This document shows positions 1 to 8,129 of a DNA stretch of 9,609 bases, piece after piece. The DNA is from Gammaproteobacteria bacterium. Lineage in GTDB: Bacteria > Pseudomonadota > Gammaproteobacteria > Steroidobacterales > Steroidobacteraceae. A program made the translations under genes and the position numbers. Position 1 is the first letter of the stretch. Every line of letters begins with the position of its first letter. The stretch is taken from contig JAOUGR010000062.1 in NCBI GenBank assembly GCA_029857655.1, forward strand, positions 1 through 9,609. The letters are read 5' to 3'. The notes under the pieces are model-generated. The model was not told where the DNA came from and did not search any database. It saw nothing but the letters and a program-made list of their open reading frames with translations.

Positions 1-844
1 GCACCGCGAACACGAAGTCCGTGTGCGCCTCGGGCAGATAGAACAGCTTCTGGATGCTCGAACCTAGGCCGACGCCGAACCATTCACCGCGGCCGATCGC
101 GATCAGCGACTGGGTCAGCTGGAATCCGCTGTCGAAAGGATCGGCCCAGGGATTCAGGAACGCCGTCAGCCGCTGCAGGCGATAGCCGCTCGACATGGCG
201 ACCAGCGCAATGCCGACGCCGCCGATGGCACACACGGTCATGAAATCCCTGAGCCGTGCGCCGGCGACGAACAGCACGGCCGTGCCCGTCACGCACAGCA
301 CGACCGCGGCGCCGAAATCCGGCTCGAACAGCAGCAGCACGGAGGCAGCCAGCAGCACGGCAAGCGGCTTGAAGAATCCCTGGGCACTGCTCCTGAGCTC
401 CACCTGGTGACGCACGGCGTAGATCGCGATGTAGGTCAGCAGCAGCCAGCGCGCGAGTTCCGACGGCTGGAAATTGACCGGCCCCAGGCGGATCCAGCGG
501 CGGCTGCCATTGACCTCGTGGCCAAGGCCCGGGATCAGCACCAGCAGCAGCAGCACGAAACTCCCGATCAGCAGCACCGGCGCGGCGCGCTGCCACAGCG
601 TGATCGGCACCAGCAGCATGGCGCTCGCGAATGCGCAGCCGACCAGTGCCGACAGCAATTGGCGCTCGAAGTGGAAGAATGGATCGCCGGTCTGGCGCTC
701 GGCGACATTGAACGAGGCGGAGGCCACCATCACGAGGCCGATCAGCAGCAGGCAGAAGGTCGCGGCCACGATCACCGAATCCAGCACGAGTCGCGGCTGG
801 CGGCCGGCGGAACGCGAATACTGGAGTGCCACGCCGGCGGTCAT
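1..844 (-). CDS. ftsW: FtsW, septal peptidoglycan glycosyltransferase (5' part, cut by window edge)
   Basis: FtsW is a SEDS-family integral membrane enzyme that polymerises lipid II into glycan strands at the division septum with its partner FtsI. Only the first 281 residues are inside the window; E. coli FtsW has 414, so roughly a third is missing past the left edge. The reading frame is open from the ATG at 844 to position 1. Visible family signatures are a membrane segment near residues 22-42, further hydrophobic segments near 62-80 and 88-106, NGSRRWIRLGP at 112-122 followed by FQPSE, EPDFG at 174-178, and GLGSSIQKLFYLPEAHTDF at 259-277. The aspartate of HTDF (D276) matches the position of the essential catalytic aspartate in SEDS enzymes. 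The start overlaps the murD stop as ATGA, supporting translational coupling. No strong Shine-Dalgarno precedes it. RodA is the alternative SEDS protein, but the position after murD favours FtsW. Confidence 0.96.
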   Translation of the reverse strand, partial: MTAGVALQYSRSAGRQPRLVLDSVIVAATFCLLLIGLVMVASASFNVAERQTGDPFFHFERQLLSALVGCAFASAMLLVPITLWQRAAPVLLIGSFVLLLLVLIPGLGHEVNGSRRWIRLGPVNFQPSELARWLLLTYIAIYAVRHQVELRSSAQGFFKPLAVLLAASVLLLFEPDFGAAVVLCVTGTAVLFVAGARLRDFMTVCAIGGVGIALVAMSSGYRLQRLTAFLNPWADPFDSGFQLTQSLIAIGRGEWFGVGLGSSIQKLFYLPEAHTDFVFAV

Positions 845-2178
845 TGCAATTGCCTGCGCGCCGCCGCGGCAAACACGTCACCGCGATGCGCGTAGTCGCG
901 GAACATGTCGAAACTCGCGCAGGCGGGTGAAAGCAATACGATATCGCCCGGTCGCGCGAGACGGGCGGCGGCGGCCACGGCGTCGTCCAGTGTTGGCGCG
1001 TAGTGGACTGCGCAACTGCCCGCGATCGCGGCGCCGATCGGGCGCGCATCACGGCCGATCAGGACCGCGTCGCGCACCTTTCCGCGGCAGGCGTCCGCAA
1101 GCGGATTGAAGTCCTGGCCCTTGCCATCGCCGCCGGCAATCAGCACGAGTGGTCCGGGCAGTCCCGCGATTGCGGCCTGCGTGGCGCCGACGTTGGTGCC
1201 CTTGGAATCGTCGATCCAGCGCACGCCGCGTGCCTCGGCCACGAGCTGTGAGCGATGTGGCAGACCCTCGAAGCGGGCCAGCGCGCCGGTCATCGCCGCG
1301 CGCGGCATGCCACAGGCAGTACCAACGGCCAATGCCGCCAGCGCATTGGCCGCGTTGTGCCTGCCCGGCAGCCTGAGCGCGTCCACTGGCATCAGCGCCT
1401 CGGTGCCGGCAGCGAGCCAGTCCCGCCCGTCGCGCGCCAGCAGGCGGAAATCCGCGTCGCCGCGTGACAGGCTGAATCCCAGACGGCGCTGCCCGGGACG
1501 CGTCATGCGACTGACCAGCTCGTCGTCGAGATTGACGATCGCGGTCGCACAGCGCTCGAAGATGCGTGCCTTCGCCGCGGCGTATTCGGCGACGTCCACG
1601 TAACGATCAAGGTGATCGGGCGTCACATTGAGGATCGCCGCGACCTCGAGCTGCAGCGAGTAGGTGGTCTCGAGCTGATAGGACGACAGCTCGAGCACGT
1701 ACATCGCCGCCGGGGGACCCGCGAGCAGGTCGAGTGCCGGCTCGCCGAGGTTTCCGCCGACGCGCACCAGGATGCCCGCTTCCCTCGCCATCTCGCCGAC
1801 CAGTGTCGTGACGGTGCTCTTGCCATTCGTGCCGGTGATGCCGATCACCCGGCCGCCGGCTTCGCGTGCGAACAGCTCGATGTCGCCGACCAGGTCCAGC
1901 CCGCGTGCGAGTGCCTGCTGCAGGAACGGTTCGCGCAGCGAGACGCCCGGCGAGACGACAATCTGGTCGGCGCCTTCGAGCACTGAAGGATCAAATCCGC
2001 CGAGCACGGTTGAGGCATCCGGCACCAGGCGCCGTAATTCCGGCAGGCCCGGAGGCGAGGAACGCGAATCGGTCACGACCAGGTTGTGTCCGCGCGCCGC
2101 GAGATGCCGCGCACAGGAAACCCCGGTGCGGCCGAGGCCCACGATCACGCTGCGCGGACGGTTTGCTGCCTGCTGCAT
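841..2178 (-). CDS. murD: MurD, UDP-N-acetylmuramoyl-L-alanine--D-glutamate ligase
   Basis: MurD is the cytoplasmic ATP-dependent ligase that adds D-glutamate to UDP-MurNAc-L-Ala. The 445-residue product is close to the E. coli length of 438. The N-terminal UDP-binding Rossmann-like domain shows VIVGLGRTGVS at 11-21. The central domain has the ATP P-loop GITGTNGKST at 113-122, then NVTPDHLDRY at 184-193, and the lysine expected to be carbamylated is K203 in AAAKARIF. The C-terminal domain carries DDSKGTNVGAT at 323-333 and LLSPACASFDMF at 415-426. The frame is open further upstream to 2499, but that extension lies within mraY and reads as arginine-rich shadow sequence. The ATG at 2178 gives a MurD-like N-terminus and overlaps the mraY stop by one base (TGATG). 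The 3' end overlaps ftsW by 4 bp. Confidence 0.98.
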   Translation of the reverse strand: MQQAANRPRSVIVGLGRTGVSCARHLAARGHNLVVTDSRSSPPGLPELRRLVPDASTVLGGFDPSVLEGADQIVVSPGVSLREPFLQQALARGLDLVGDIELFAREAGGRVIGITGTNGKSTVTTLVGEMAREAGILVRVGGNLGEPALDLLAGPPAAMYVLELSSYQLETTYSLQLEVAAILNVTPDHLDRYVDVAEYAAAKARIFERCATAIVNLDDELVSRMTRPGQRRLGFSLSRGDADFRLLARDGRDWLAAGTEALMPVDALRLPGRHNAANALAALAVGTACGMPRAAMTGALARFEGLPHRSQLVAEARGVRWIDDSKGTNVGATQAAIAGLPGPLVLIAGGDGKGQDFNPLADACRGKVRDAVLIGRDARPIGAAIAGSCAVHYAPTLDDAVAAAARLARPGDIVLLSPACASFDMFRDYAHRGDVFAAAARRQLQ

Positions 2179-3263
2179 CAGCGCAACTTCAGCGTCGCCA
2201 GCCCGATCAGGACCAGCATGAATGAAATGATCCAGAAGCGGACGATGACCTTGGGCTCGGCCCATCCCTTCAGTTCGAAGTGATGGTGGATCGGGGCCAT
2301 CCGGAAGATCCGCTTGCCGCGCAGCCGGAATGAGGCGACCTGCAGCATGACGGAGACCGTCTCGAGCACGAAGATCCCGCCCATGATCGCGAGCACCAGT
2401 TCCTGGCGGACGATCACGGCGACGACGCCGAGCGCGGCGCCGAGTGCGAGCGCGCCGATGTCCCCCATGAACACCTGCGCGGGATAGGTGTTGAACCAAA
2501 GGAAGCCGAGACCGGCTCCCACGATCGTCGCGACGAAGATCAGTACTTCGCCTGCGCCGGGCACGTAGGGAATCTGCAGGTAGGCCGCGAAATTGACGTG
2601 ACCGGTGACGTAGGCGAACACGCCCAGCGCCCCCGCAACCATCACGCAGGGCATGATAGCGAGTCCGTCCAGGCCGTCGGTCAGGTTGACCGCATTACTC
2701 GAACCGACGATCACGAAGTACGTGAATACGATGAATGTGGCCGCGCTCATCGGCAGCGCCACATTCTTGAAGAACGGCAGGTACAGCGCAGTTTCGGAGG
2801 CGCCCTGCGCGCTCATCCACAGCGCAAATGCCGCAGCGAGACCTGCCGCGGATTGCCACAGGTATTTCCAGCGCGCTGCGAGACCCTTCGGGTTCTGCAC
2901 GACCAGCTTCAGGTAATCGTCGTAGAAGCCGATCAGCCCGAATGCCAGCGTGACGCCGACGGATATCCAGACAAATCGATTGCCGAGATTCGCCCACAGC
3001 AACGTGCCGGTGGTCATCGCGACCAGGATCAGCGCGCCACCCATGGTCGGGGTCCCGATTTTTCCGATATGGGTATCCGGACCGTCATTGCGGACAACCT
3101 GACCGATCTGCCGCTCCGCGAGTTTGCGGATCATCCACGGCCCCACCAGCAGCGCAATCGAGAGCGCGGTCAGCGCGGCGAGAATTGCGCGCAGCGTGAG
3201 GTAGCCGAAGACCCGGAAGCCCCCGTAGTAACCCGCCAGCCAGTCGAAGAGATCCAGCAGCAT
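2178..3263 (-). CDS. mraY: MraY, phospho-N-acetylmuramoyl-pentapeptide transferase (lipid I synthase)
   Basis: MraY is a polytopic inner membrane enzyme that transfers phospho-MurNAc-pentapeptide from the UDP carrier to undecaprenyl phosphate, giving lipid I and UMP. The 361-residue length nearly equals the E. coli protein (360). Diagnostic motifs are KIGTPTMGG at 68-76, the Mg-binding aspartate pair D115-D116 in [18 protein letters not shown] at 193-202, the catalytic-site aspartate D268 in [11 protein letters not shown], and the cytoplasmic loop [12 protein letters not shown] at 323-334 with its histidine triplet. About ten hydrophobic segments are evident, as expected. The ATG at 3263 is preceded by a clear GAGGA Shine-Dalgarno that overlaps the murF stop. 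The gene sits between murF and murD as in E. coli. Confidence 0.98.
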   Translation of the reverse strand: MLLDLFDWLAGYYGGFRVFGYLTLRAILAALTALSIALLVGPWMIRKLAERQIGQVVRNDGPDTHIGKIGTPTMGGALILVAMTTGTLLWANLGNRFVWISVGVTLAFGLIGFYDDYLKLVVQNPKGLAARWKYLWQSAAGLAAAFALWMSAQGASETALYLPFFKNVALPMSAATFIVFTYFVIVGSSNAVNLTDGLDGLAIMPCVMVAGALGVFAYVTGHVNFAAYLQIPYVPGAGEVLIFVATIVGAGLGFLWFNTYPAQVFMGDIGALALGAALGVVAVIVRQELVLAIMGGIFVLETVSVMLQVASFRLRGKRIFRMAPIHHHFELKGWAEPKVIVRFWIISFMLVLIGLATLKLR

Positions 3264-3268
3264 GCGCG

Positions 3269-3274
3269 TTCCTC
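3269..3274 (-). promoter_or_regulatory. Ribosome binding site of mraY, overlapping the murF stop
   Basis: On the minus strand the sequence reads TGAGGAACGCGCATG. GAGGAA lies 5 nt before the mraY ATG, and its first three bases plus the preceding T include the murF TGA. It is one of only two strong Shine-Dalgarno matches in the cluster, and it occurs at one of the two junctions where the genes do not overlap. Confidence 0.75.
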
Positions 3275-4649
3275 AGTTGCCGTTACCGGCCGCCGCGAGC
3301 GGCTGCATCAGCCGGTCCACGACAAGCTCGAGCCGGTTGACCCGCGAACCCTTGATCAGCACCGTCACGCCGGTTTCGAGACCCGCCTCCACGGCATCGG
3401 CGAGACGCGCACCGTCCTCAAACCAGTTGCCGCGCGATCCAAATGCCGCCACCGCGTGCCGTGCGGCTGCACCCATCGCAAACAGTCGCGTGACACCGGC
3501 CGAGCGCGCGTAGTCGCCGATGGCGGTGTGGCTCGCCTCCGTGTGCAAACCGAGCTCCGCCATCGCGCCCAGCACCAGCCAGTGCTCACCCGGCAGGCTG
3601 CACAACACGTCGATGCCGGCACGCACCGAACTCGGGTTTGCGTTGTAGGAATCGTCTATCAGCCAGGAGCCGCGCGGACCGGCCCGTAGCTGCAGGCGGC
3701 CATTGACCGGATTGACACGCTCGAGTCCCGCAACGACGACCGGCAATGACACGCCTGCGGCATGCGCGGCAGCAGCCGCGCCCAGCGCATTTATGACGTT
3801 GTGCCTGCCGGCCAGCTTGAGCCGCACGCGCGCCTGCGCGTCGCCGACGCTCAGCGTGAATGCGGTGACGAATGCGCCGGACTCGATGCGTCCCTGTAAA
3901 TTTGTCGCGTGAACTTCAGCCGCCGATTCGATGCCGAAGTGCACCTGGCGCGCCGAGCGCGCCAGCTTCTGCCACAGCCCGCAGAACGGATCGTCCGCGT
4001 TGATCACGGCGACGCCGTTAGCGCCCAACGCAGCAAACATCTCGCCCTCGGCCTGCGCAACACCGGCGAGGTCGCCGAAGCCCTCGAGGTGTTCATCACC
4101 CGCATTCGTCACCAGCGCGATCGCGGGCTGCGCGATGGCCGCAAGCGCCGCGATCTCGCCCGGGTGGTTGGCTCCCATCTCGATCACGGCAAAACGGTGG
4201 CCGGGCTCGAGGCGCAGCAATGTCAGCGGCACGCCGAAGTGATTGTTGAGGTTGCCGCGGGTCGCAAGTGTCGGGGCTGCGCCTGCGAGGATGCTGGCGA
4301 GCAGTTCCTTGGTCGTGGTCTTGCCATTGCTGCCGCCGACGCCGATGACCGTCGCGGCCGAGCGTTCACGCCAGACCCGCGCCAGCGCCGCGAGCGCGGC
4401 GACCGAGTCGCCGACCACGATCTGTGCAATCGGGGCATCGCAGGCCTTCTCGACGACGGCGCCCGCCGCACCCCGCCCTGCCGCGCTGGCGACGAATACA
4501 TGGCCGTCGAAGTGCGGGCCGCGGAGCGCGATGAATAATTCGCCCGGCTTCAGCGTGCGCGAGTCAATCGAGACACCCTTGAAGCTGCGATCGGCGCCGT
4601 TGAGGCGCCCCACCATGGCGGCGGCGACTTCAGACAGCAGACCGTTCAA
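3273..4649 (-). CDS. murF: MurF, UDP-MurNAc-tripeptide--D-alanyl-D-alanine ligase
   Basis: MurF adds the D-Ala-D-Ala dipeptide to UDP-MurNAc-tripeptide in the cytoplasm, using ATP, and makes the pentapeptide precursor used by MraY. The 458-residue length is close to E. coli MurF (452). The N-terminal domain has SIDSRTLKPGELFIAL at 27-42. The central ATPase domain has P-loop GVGGSNGKTTT at 103-113, GNLNNHFGVP at 132-141, EMGANHPGEI at 157-166 and TNAGDEHLE at 181-189. The C-terminal domain has DDSYNANPSS at 332-341 and IKGSR at 432-436. The start is a TTG at 4649 overlapping the murE stop (TTGA). It is chosen because GGAGGGG sits upstream with 6 nt between GGAGG and the start, and because the resulting N-terminus matches the family. 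A 9-bp gap separates it from mraY. Confidence 0.97.
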   Translation of the reverse strand: MNGLLSEVAAAMVGRLNGADRSFKGVSIDSRTLKPGELFIALRGPHFDGHVFVASAAGRGAAGAVVEKACDAPIAQIVVGDSVAALAALARVWRERSAATVIGVGGSNGKTTTKELLASILAGAAPTLATRGNLNNHFGVPLTLLRLEPGHRFAVIEMGANHPGEIAALAAIAQPAIALVTNAGDEHLEGFGDLAGVAQAEGEMFAALGANGVAVINADDPFCGLWQKLARSARQVHFGIESAAEVHATNLQGRIESGAFVTAFTLSVGDAQARVRLKLAGRHNVINALGAAAAAHAAGVSLPVVVAGLERVNPVNGRLQLRAGPRGSWLIDDSYNANPSSVRAGIDVLCSLPGEHWLVLGAMAELGLHTEASHTAIGDYARSAGVTRLFAMGAAARHAVAAFGSRGNWFEDGARLADAVEAGLETGVTVLIKGSRVNRLELVVDRLMQPLAAAGNGN

Positions 4650-6142
4650 GGCGCCCCTCCGGCCTGGCGCTGCAGGAATTCCCGGTCGCTCCAGTGCCGA
4701 CGCTCGGCGCCGACCAGCTGGTAGTCCTCGTGGCCCTTGCCGGCGATCAGCACGACATCGCGGGGGCCGGCCTCGGCAAGTGCCGTGCCGATCGCGCGCG
4801 CGCGGTTACGCTCCACCAGCGCGTGCGCGGGCAAACTGAAACCCGACAGGATCATCGCGACGATGCAATCCGGGTCCTCGCTGCGCGGATTGTCGTCGGT
4901 CACGATGACCCGGTCCGCAAGCCGCTCAGCCGCCGCACCCATCAGAGCGCGCTTGCCGGTATCGCGGTCACCACCACAGCCGAATACGACCAGCAGGCGG
5001 CCGCTTGCGTGTGCACGCGCCGCGGCCAGGACTTTTGCCAGTGCGTCTGGCGTGTGCGCGTAATCGACGATCGCCAGTGCACCATTCGGCAACCGGAATC
5101 CTTCCATGCGTCCCGGCGGTGGCGTGCAGGCCATGAGTGCTGCGAGGGCCTCATCGACATCGATATCCCATGCCAGCAGCAGACCAAGCGTGACCGCAAG
5201 ATTTTCCGCGTTGAAGTCCCCGACCAGTTTCGACTGCAGCCGGCGGCGCCCAAAGTGCCCGTCGATCTCGAGCACGAGGCCGTCGGCCGCGGCTTGCACC
5301 TGGGTGACGTGAATGAATCGTTGCGCGGCGGGCCGATTGCCGCCGACCGCCACGGAGGTCAGCGTGACCCCGGGTGCGAGCGCCGCGGCAAAGCGCGCCC
5401 CCACCGGATCACCGGTGTTGATGATGGCGTGCTCTAGTCCCGGCAGCCGGAACAGGCCCTGCTTGGCGAGTTCGTAGCGCTCGATGCTGACGTGGTAGTC
5501 GAGGTGATCGCGGCTCAGGTTGCAGAATGCGGCGACGCGCATGCGCACGCCATCAATGCGCCCCTGGTCGAGCGCATGCGAAGAGACTTCCATGGCGACA
5601 TGGGTCGCGCCGGCGTCCGACAGTTCACGCAATTGCCGGTGCAGCGTTATCACGTCAGGTGTTGTGAGCGCCGCACTCGCAGGCTGCGGCAGAAAGCCCG
5701 AACCCAATGTTCCCAGATAAGCACCGCGACGCGTCGCACTGTTGGCTGCGCTTGCGAGCAGCCAGGCGCAGGTGGTCTTGCCATTGGTTCCGGTCACGCC
5801 GGCAACCGCGAGCCGCGACGAAGGCGCGCCGTAGAATCGATCGGCGATTTCTCCGAGATGACTCCGCAGTGCCGGCACCGGCACGCGGGCGATGTCAATT
5901 GGCGCGGAATCCGGCGCGCGTCGCTCGCCCGGGTCCCACAGCACCGCGCAAGCGCCGGCGGCGACCGCCGCGGACAGATGCTCGAGCCCGTGCTGGCTGC
6001 GGCCCTGCAAGGCGATGAAGACGTCGCCCTTGCGCAGCGCCCGCGAGTCGAGGGCGAGACCCGAGATCCTGATCGCCGGTGCCGCTGCAATACCCGCGAG
6101 CAGCGCATCGAGCGTATTCGCGCCGGTGGCAGCGGACTTCAT
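4646..6142 (-). CDS. murE: MurE, UDP-MurNAc-L-Ala-D-Glu--meso-diaminopimelate ligase
   Basis: MurE adds the third stem-peptide residue to UDP-MurNAc-L-Ala-D-Glu in the cytoplasm with ATP. The 498 residues fit the family (E. coli 495). The N-terminal uridine-binding domain has LALDSRALRKGDVFIAL at 29-45. The ATPase domain has GVTGTNGKTT at 115-124, TTPD at 160-163, EVSSHAL at 185-191 and NLSRDHLDYH at 208-217. The lysine expected to be carbamylated is K227 in YELAKQGLF. The C-terminal domain carries VDYAHTPDAL at 359-368, GCGGDRD at 388-394 and the DNPR motif at 417-420 within TDDNPRSEDP. DNPR is the known signature for meso-diaminopimelate rather than lysine, so a Gram-negative type A1-gamma peptidoglycan is inferred. 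The ATG overlaps the ftsI stop (ATGA), and the 3' end overlaps murF (TTGA). Confidence 0.98.
   Translation of the reverse strand: MKSAATGANTLDALLAGIAAAPAIRISGLALDSRALRKGDVFIALQGRSQHGLEHLSAAVAAGACAVLWDPGERRAPDSAPIDIARVPVPALRSHLGEIADRFYGAPSSRLAVAGVTGTNGKTTCAWLLASAANSATRRGAYLGTLGSGFLPQPASAALTTPDVITLHRQLRELSDAGATHVAMEVSSHALDQGRIDGVRMRVAAFCNLSRDHLDYHVSIERYELAKQGLFRLPGLEHAIINTGDPVGARFAAALAPGVTLTSVAVGGNRPAAQRFIHVTQVQAAADGLVLEIDGHFGRRRLQSKLVGDFNAENLAVTLGLLLAWDIDVDEALAALMACTPPPGRMEGFRLPNGALAIVDYAHTPDALAKVLAAARAHASGRLLVVFGCGGDRDTGKRALMGAAAERLADRVIVTDDNPRSEDPDCIVAMILSGFSLPAHALVERNRARAIGTALAEAGPRDVVLIAGKGHEDYQLVGAERRHWSDREFLQRQAGGAP
4654..4660 (-). promoter_or_regulatory. Strong ribosome binding site deciding the TTG start of murF
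   Basis: The minus strand reads GGAGGGGCGCCTTGAAC across the murE/murF junction. GGAGG lies 6 nt upstream of the TTG, ideal spacing for a Shine-Dalgarno, and it falls inside the last codons of murE. No in-frame ATG or GTG near this point would give a better N-terminus, so this site supports TTG as the true start. Confidence 0.75.
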
Positions 6143-7857
6143 GGCGTGGCCCCGGCGACGGTGACCGGCGCAACTTGCGCAAGGTCATCCGGTGCCACCG
6201 ACATCAGCCTGAGCGCGCCGGACATCACTGCCGAGAACACGGGCGCCGCGACGTCCCCGCCGTAGTACTGGCTGCCGCTGGGTTCGTCGATCATCACGAC
6301 CACCGCGAGCCGCGGTCGCGAGGCCGGCACCAGGCCCGCGAACACCGCGAGGTAACGATCCGTCGAATAGCCACCCGCGGTCGCTTTCCACGCCGTGCCG
6401 GTCTTGCCCGCCACGCGGTAGCCGGGCACGGTCGCCTTCTCGCCGGTGCCGCCCGGATGCACGGCGCCCTCGAGCAGGCCGATCAGTTCGCGCGCGACCT
6501 TGTCATCCAGGACGCGCGTGGTGGGCGGCGCTTCCTGCACGCGGCGGAATGTGATCGGCCGGTGCATGCCGAGCGCACCCACGGTCGCGTAGGCCTGCGC
6601 AAGCTGCAGCGGCGTCACCGAAAGGCCATAGCCATACGACATCGTCGCGATGCCGACCGGTCGCCAGTGCGCGGCACTGCTGAGCAGGCCTGCGGATTCG
6701 CCGGGGAAGCCGCTGGCCGTCACCTCGCCGAAACCGAGCCCACGAAGCGTCTCGTGCATCTGCTCGGGTTCCAGCGAGAGCGCGATCTTGGACATGCCGA
6801 CATTGCTCGAGCGCGCCAGCACGTCGCCGAGGTCAATGACGCCGAGATCGTGCTTGTCCTTGATCAGCTTGTTGCCGACCTTGATCGGCGTCGTGTCGAT
6901 CATCGATTCGGGCCGGTAGCGACCCGAGGACAGCGCCGCGGCCATGACGAATGGCTTGATGCTCGAACCCGGCTCGAAGATGTCAGTCGCGGCGCGGTTG
7001 CGGTAACGGCCGACTTCGTACTGGGCGCGGTCATTCGGGTTGAATGAAGGCTGATTGACCATCGCCAGCACTTCGCCGGTGGCGACATCGATCACGATCA
7101 CCGAACCCGCGCGGGCGCGGTACTTCTTGATCGCCGACTTCAGCTCGCGATAGGCCAGGTACTGGATGCGCAGGTCGATGCTCGTCTGCAGGTCCTCTCC
7201 GGGCCGCGGCGCACGGATGCTCTCGACGTTCTGCACGATCCGCCCGCGCCCATCCTGGATCACGCGCTTGCGGCCATCGATGCCCGCCAGCGACTGGTCG
7301 TATTCGAGTTCAAGGCCTTCCTGGCCCGCCTCGTCGAGATTCGTGAAACCGAGAAGGTGACCGGTGACCTCGCTGTTCGGGTAATAGCGGCGGTATTCGC
7401 GCAGCAGGTACACGCCGGGAATGCCGAGTGCCTTGATCTTCGCGGCCTCGGCGGGATCCATGTGGCGCGCGACGTACAGGAACTGCCGGTCGAGATTGCT
7501 GGTGATGCGCTGCGCCAGCCATTGCCGGTCACGCTTAAGTGCGCGCGCAAGGCGCGAAATCTCGTCGGTCGCCTGCGCAAGTTCCGGCGGGTTGACCCAG
7601 ATGGTATCGACCGGGGTGCTCACCGCGAGCGGCTCGCCGAAACGATCCACCACCGAGCCGCGGTAGGCAGGCATCTTCGCGATCCGCGCATAACGCATGT
7701 CGCCCTGCGCGGCCAGGAATTGCTGGTCGAGCACCTGCAACTGCAAGGCACGGCCGAGCAGAGCCAGTGCGAATGCCACAATCAGGCCCACCAGCAGCCG
7801 CGCGCGCAGGCGAAACTGCCCGGCATCCATTTCACCGCCGGCCTCGCACCACTTCAT
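6139..7857 (-). CDS. ftsI: FtsI (PBP3), septal peptidoglycan D,D-transpeptidase
   Basis: FtsI is the class B penicillin-binding protein that cross-links septal peptidoglycan in the periplasm, working with FtsW. The 572-residue protein (E. coli 588) has a short cytoplasmic tail, one membrane anchor near residues 20-38, and the class B N-terminal motif RGSVVDRFGEPLA at 66-78. GHLLGFTNLDEAGQEGLE follows at 166-183. The transpeptidase domain has all three active-site motifs: SSIK with nucleophile S298 and K301 (in EPGSSIKP), SSN at 350-352, and KTG at 485-487 in AGKTGTAWK. The ATG at 7857 overlaps the ftsL stop (ATGA). A second ATG at 7830 (residue 10) would also keep the anchor and cannot be excluded as the start. 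The position between ftsL and murE argues for FtsI over PBP2 (MrdA). Confidence 0.98.
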   Translation of the reverse strand: MKWCEAGGEMDAGQFRLRARLLVGLIVAFALALLGRALQLQVLDQQFLAAQGDMRYARIAKMPAYRGSVVDRFGEPLAVSTPVDTIWVNPPELAQATDEISRLARALKRDRQWLAQRITSNLDRQFLYVARHMDPAEAAKIKALGIPGVYLLREYRRYYPNSEVTGHLLGFTNLDEAGQEGLELEYDQSLAGIDGRKRVIQDGRGRIVQNVESIRAPRPGEDLQTSIDLRIQYLAYRELKSAIKKYRARAGSVIVIDVATGEVLAMVNQPSFNPNDRAQYEVGRYRNRAATDIFEPGSSIKPFVMAAALSSGRYRPESMIDTTPIKVGNKLIKDKHDLGVIDLGDVLARSSNVGMSKIALSLEPEQMHETLRGLGFGEVTASGFPGESAGLLSSAAHWRPVGIATMSYGYGLSVTPLQLAQAYATVGALGMHRPITFRRVQEAPPTTRVLDDKVARELIGLLEGAVHPGGTGEKATVPGYRVAGKTGTAWKATAGGYSTDRYLAVFAGLVPASRPRLAVVVMIDEPSGSQYYGGDVAAPVFSAVMSGALRLMSVAPDDLAQVAPVTVAGATP

Positions 7858-8129
7858 GGCGTCACGATCCGAACTTCGTTGGGCGTCGGCAGCTTCATCC
7901 GCAGCTTATCGTTGGCGACGCGCTCGACAAAACCGTGATTGGACCAGGCGCTCTGCTCGAGCTGCAGCTGGCTCCATTCGATGTTGAGCCTGTCGCGTTC
8001 GCTCGACAGTTGCTCCAGTTGAACGAACAGCGTGCGAGCCTCATGCCGCGCTCGCACGACTGCGACCGCGAATATGAGCACCGCAAGCCACAGCACAGGA
8101 AGTGCGATCAGTTGCCAGCGATGGCTCAT
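7854..8129 (-). CDS. ftsL: FtsL, bitopic cell division protein
   Basis: FtsL is a small inner membrane protein that forms a complex with FtsQ and FtsB and helps switch on FtsWI at the septum. The 91-residue product begins with a short cytoplasmic tail, a single membrane segment at about 7-25, and then a periplasmic heptad-like coiled coil at about 30-62. It ends in an E. coli-like stretch: LNIEWSQLQLEQSAW at 48-62, then FVERVANDKLRM at 67-78. E. coli FtsL is 121 residues, so this version has a shorter cytoplasmic tail. The frame stays open upstream to 8399, but that part overlaps rsmH and is arginine-rich shadow sequence. The ATG at 8129 overlaps the rsmH stop (ATGA) and has a modest AGAGG about 8 nt upstream. 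Primary sequence conservation in this family is low, so context carries much of the weight. Confidence 0.93.
   Translation of the reverse strand: MSHRWQLIALPVLWLAVLIFAVAVVRARHEARTLFVQLEQLSSERDRLNIEWSQLQLEQSAWSNHGFVERVANDKLRMKLPTPNEVRIVTP

Noticed and set aside
541..620. Runs of CAG/CTG triplets in ftsW resembling a microsatellite
   Set aside because: On the coding strand they are CTG leucine codons in membrane segments, explained by hydrophobic composition and codon preference.
84..1052. 322-codon minus-strand frame across ftsW and the murD end
   Set aside because: It is Arg/Ala/Pro-rich shadow sequence in a different frame from FtsW and MurD, both of which show complete family motifs here.
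2179..2499. 107-codon upstream extension of murD
   Set aside because: It lies inside mraY, is arginine-rich, and precedes the canonical MurD N-terminus at 2178, which sits in a TGATG coupling site.
2598..3689. 363-codon open frame on the plus strand, antisense to mraY and murF
   Set aside because: It is rich in Arg, His and Gln with no recognisable domain, and it lies exactly opposite two clearly real genes. Such frames are expected from strong third-position GC bias.
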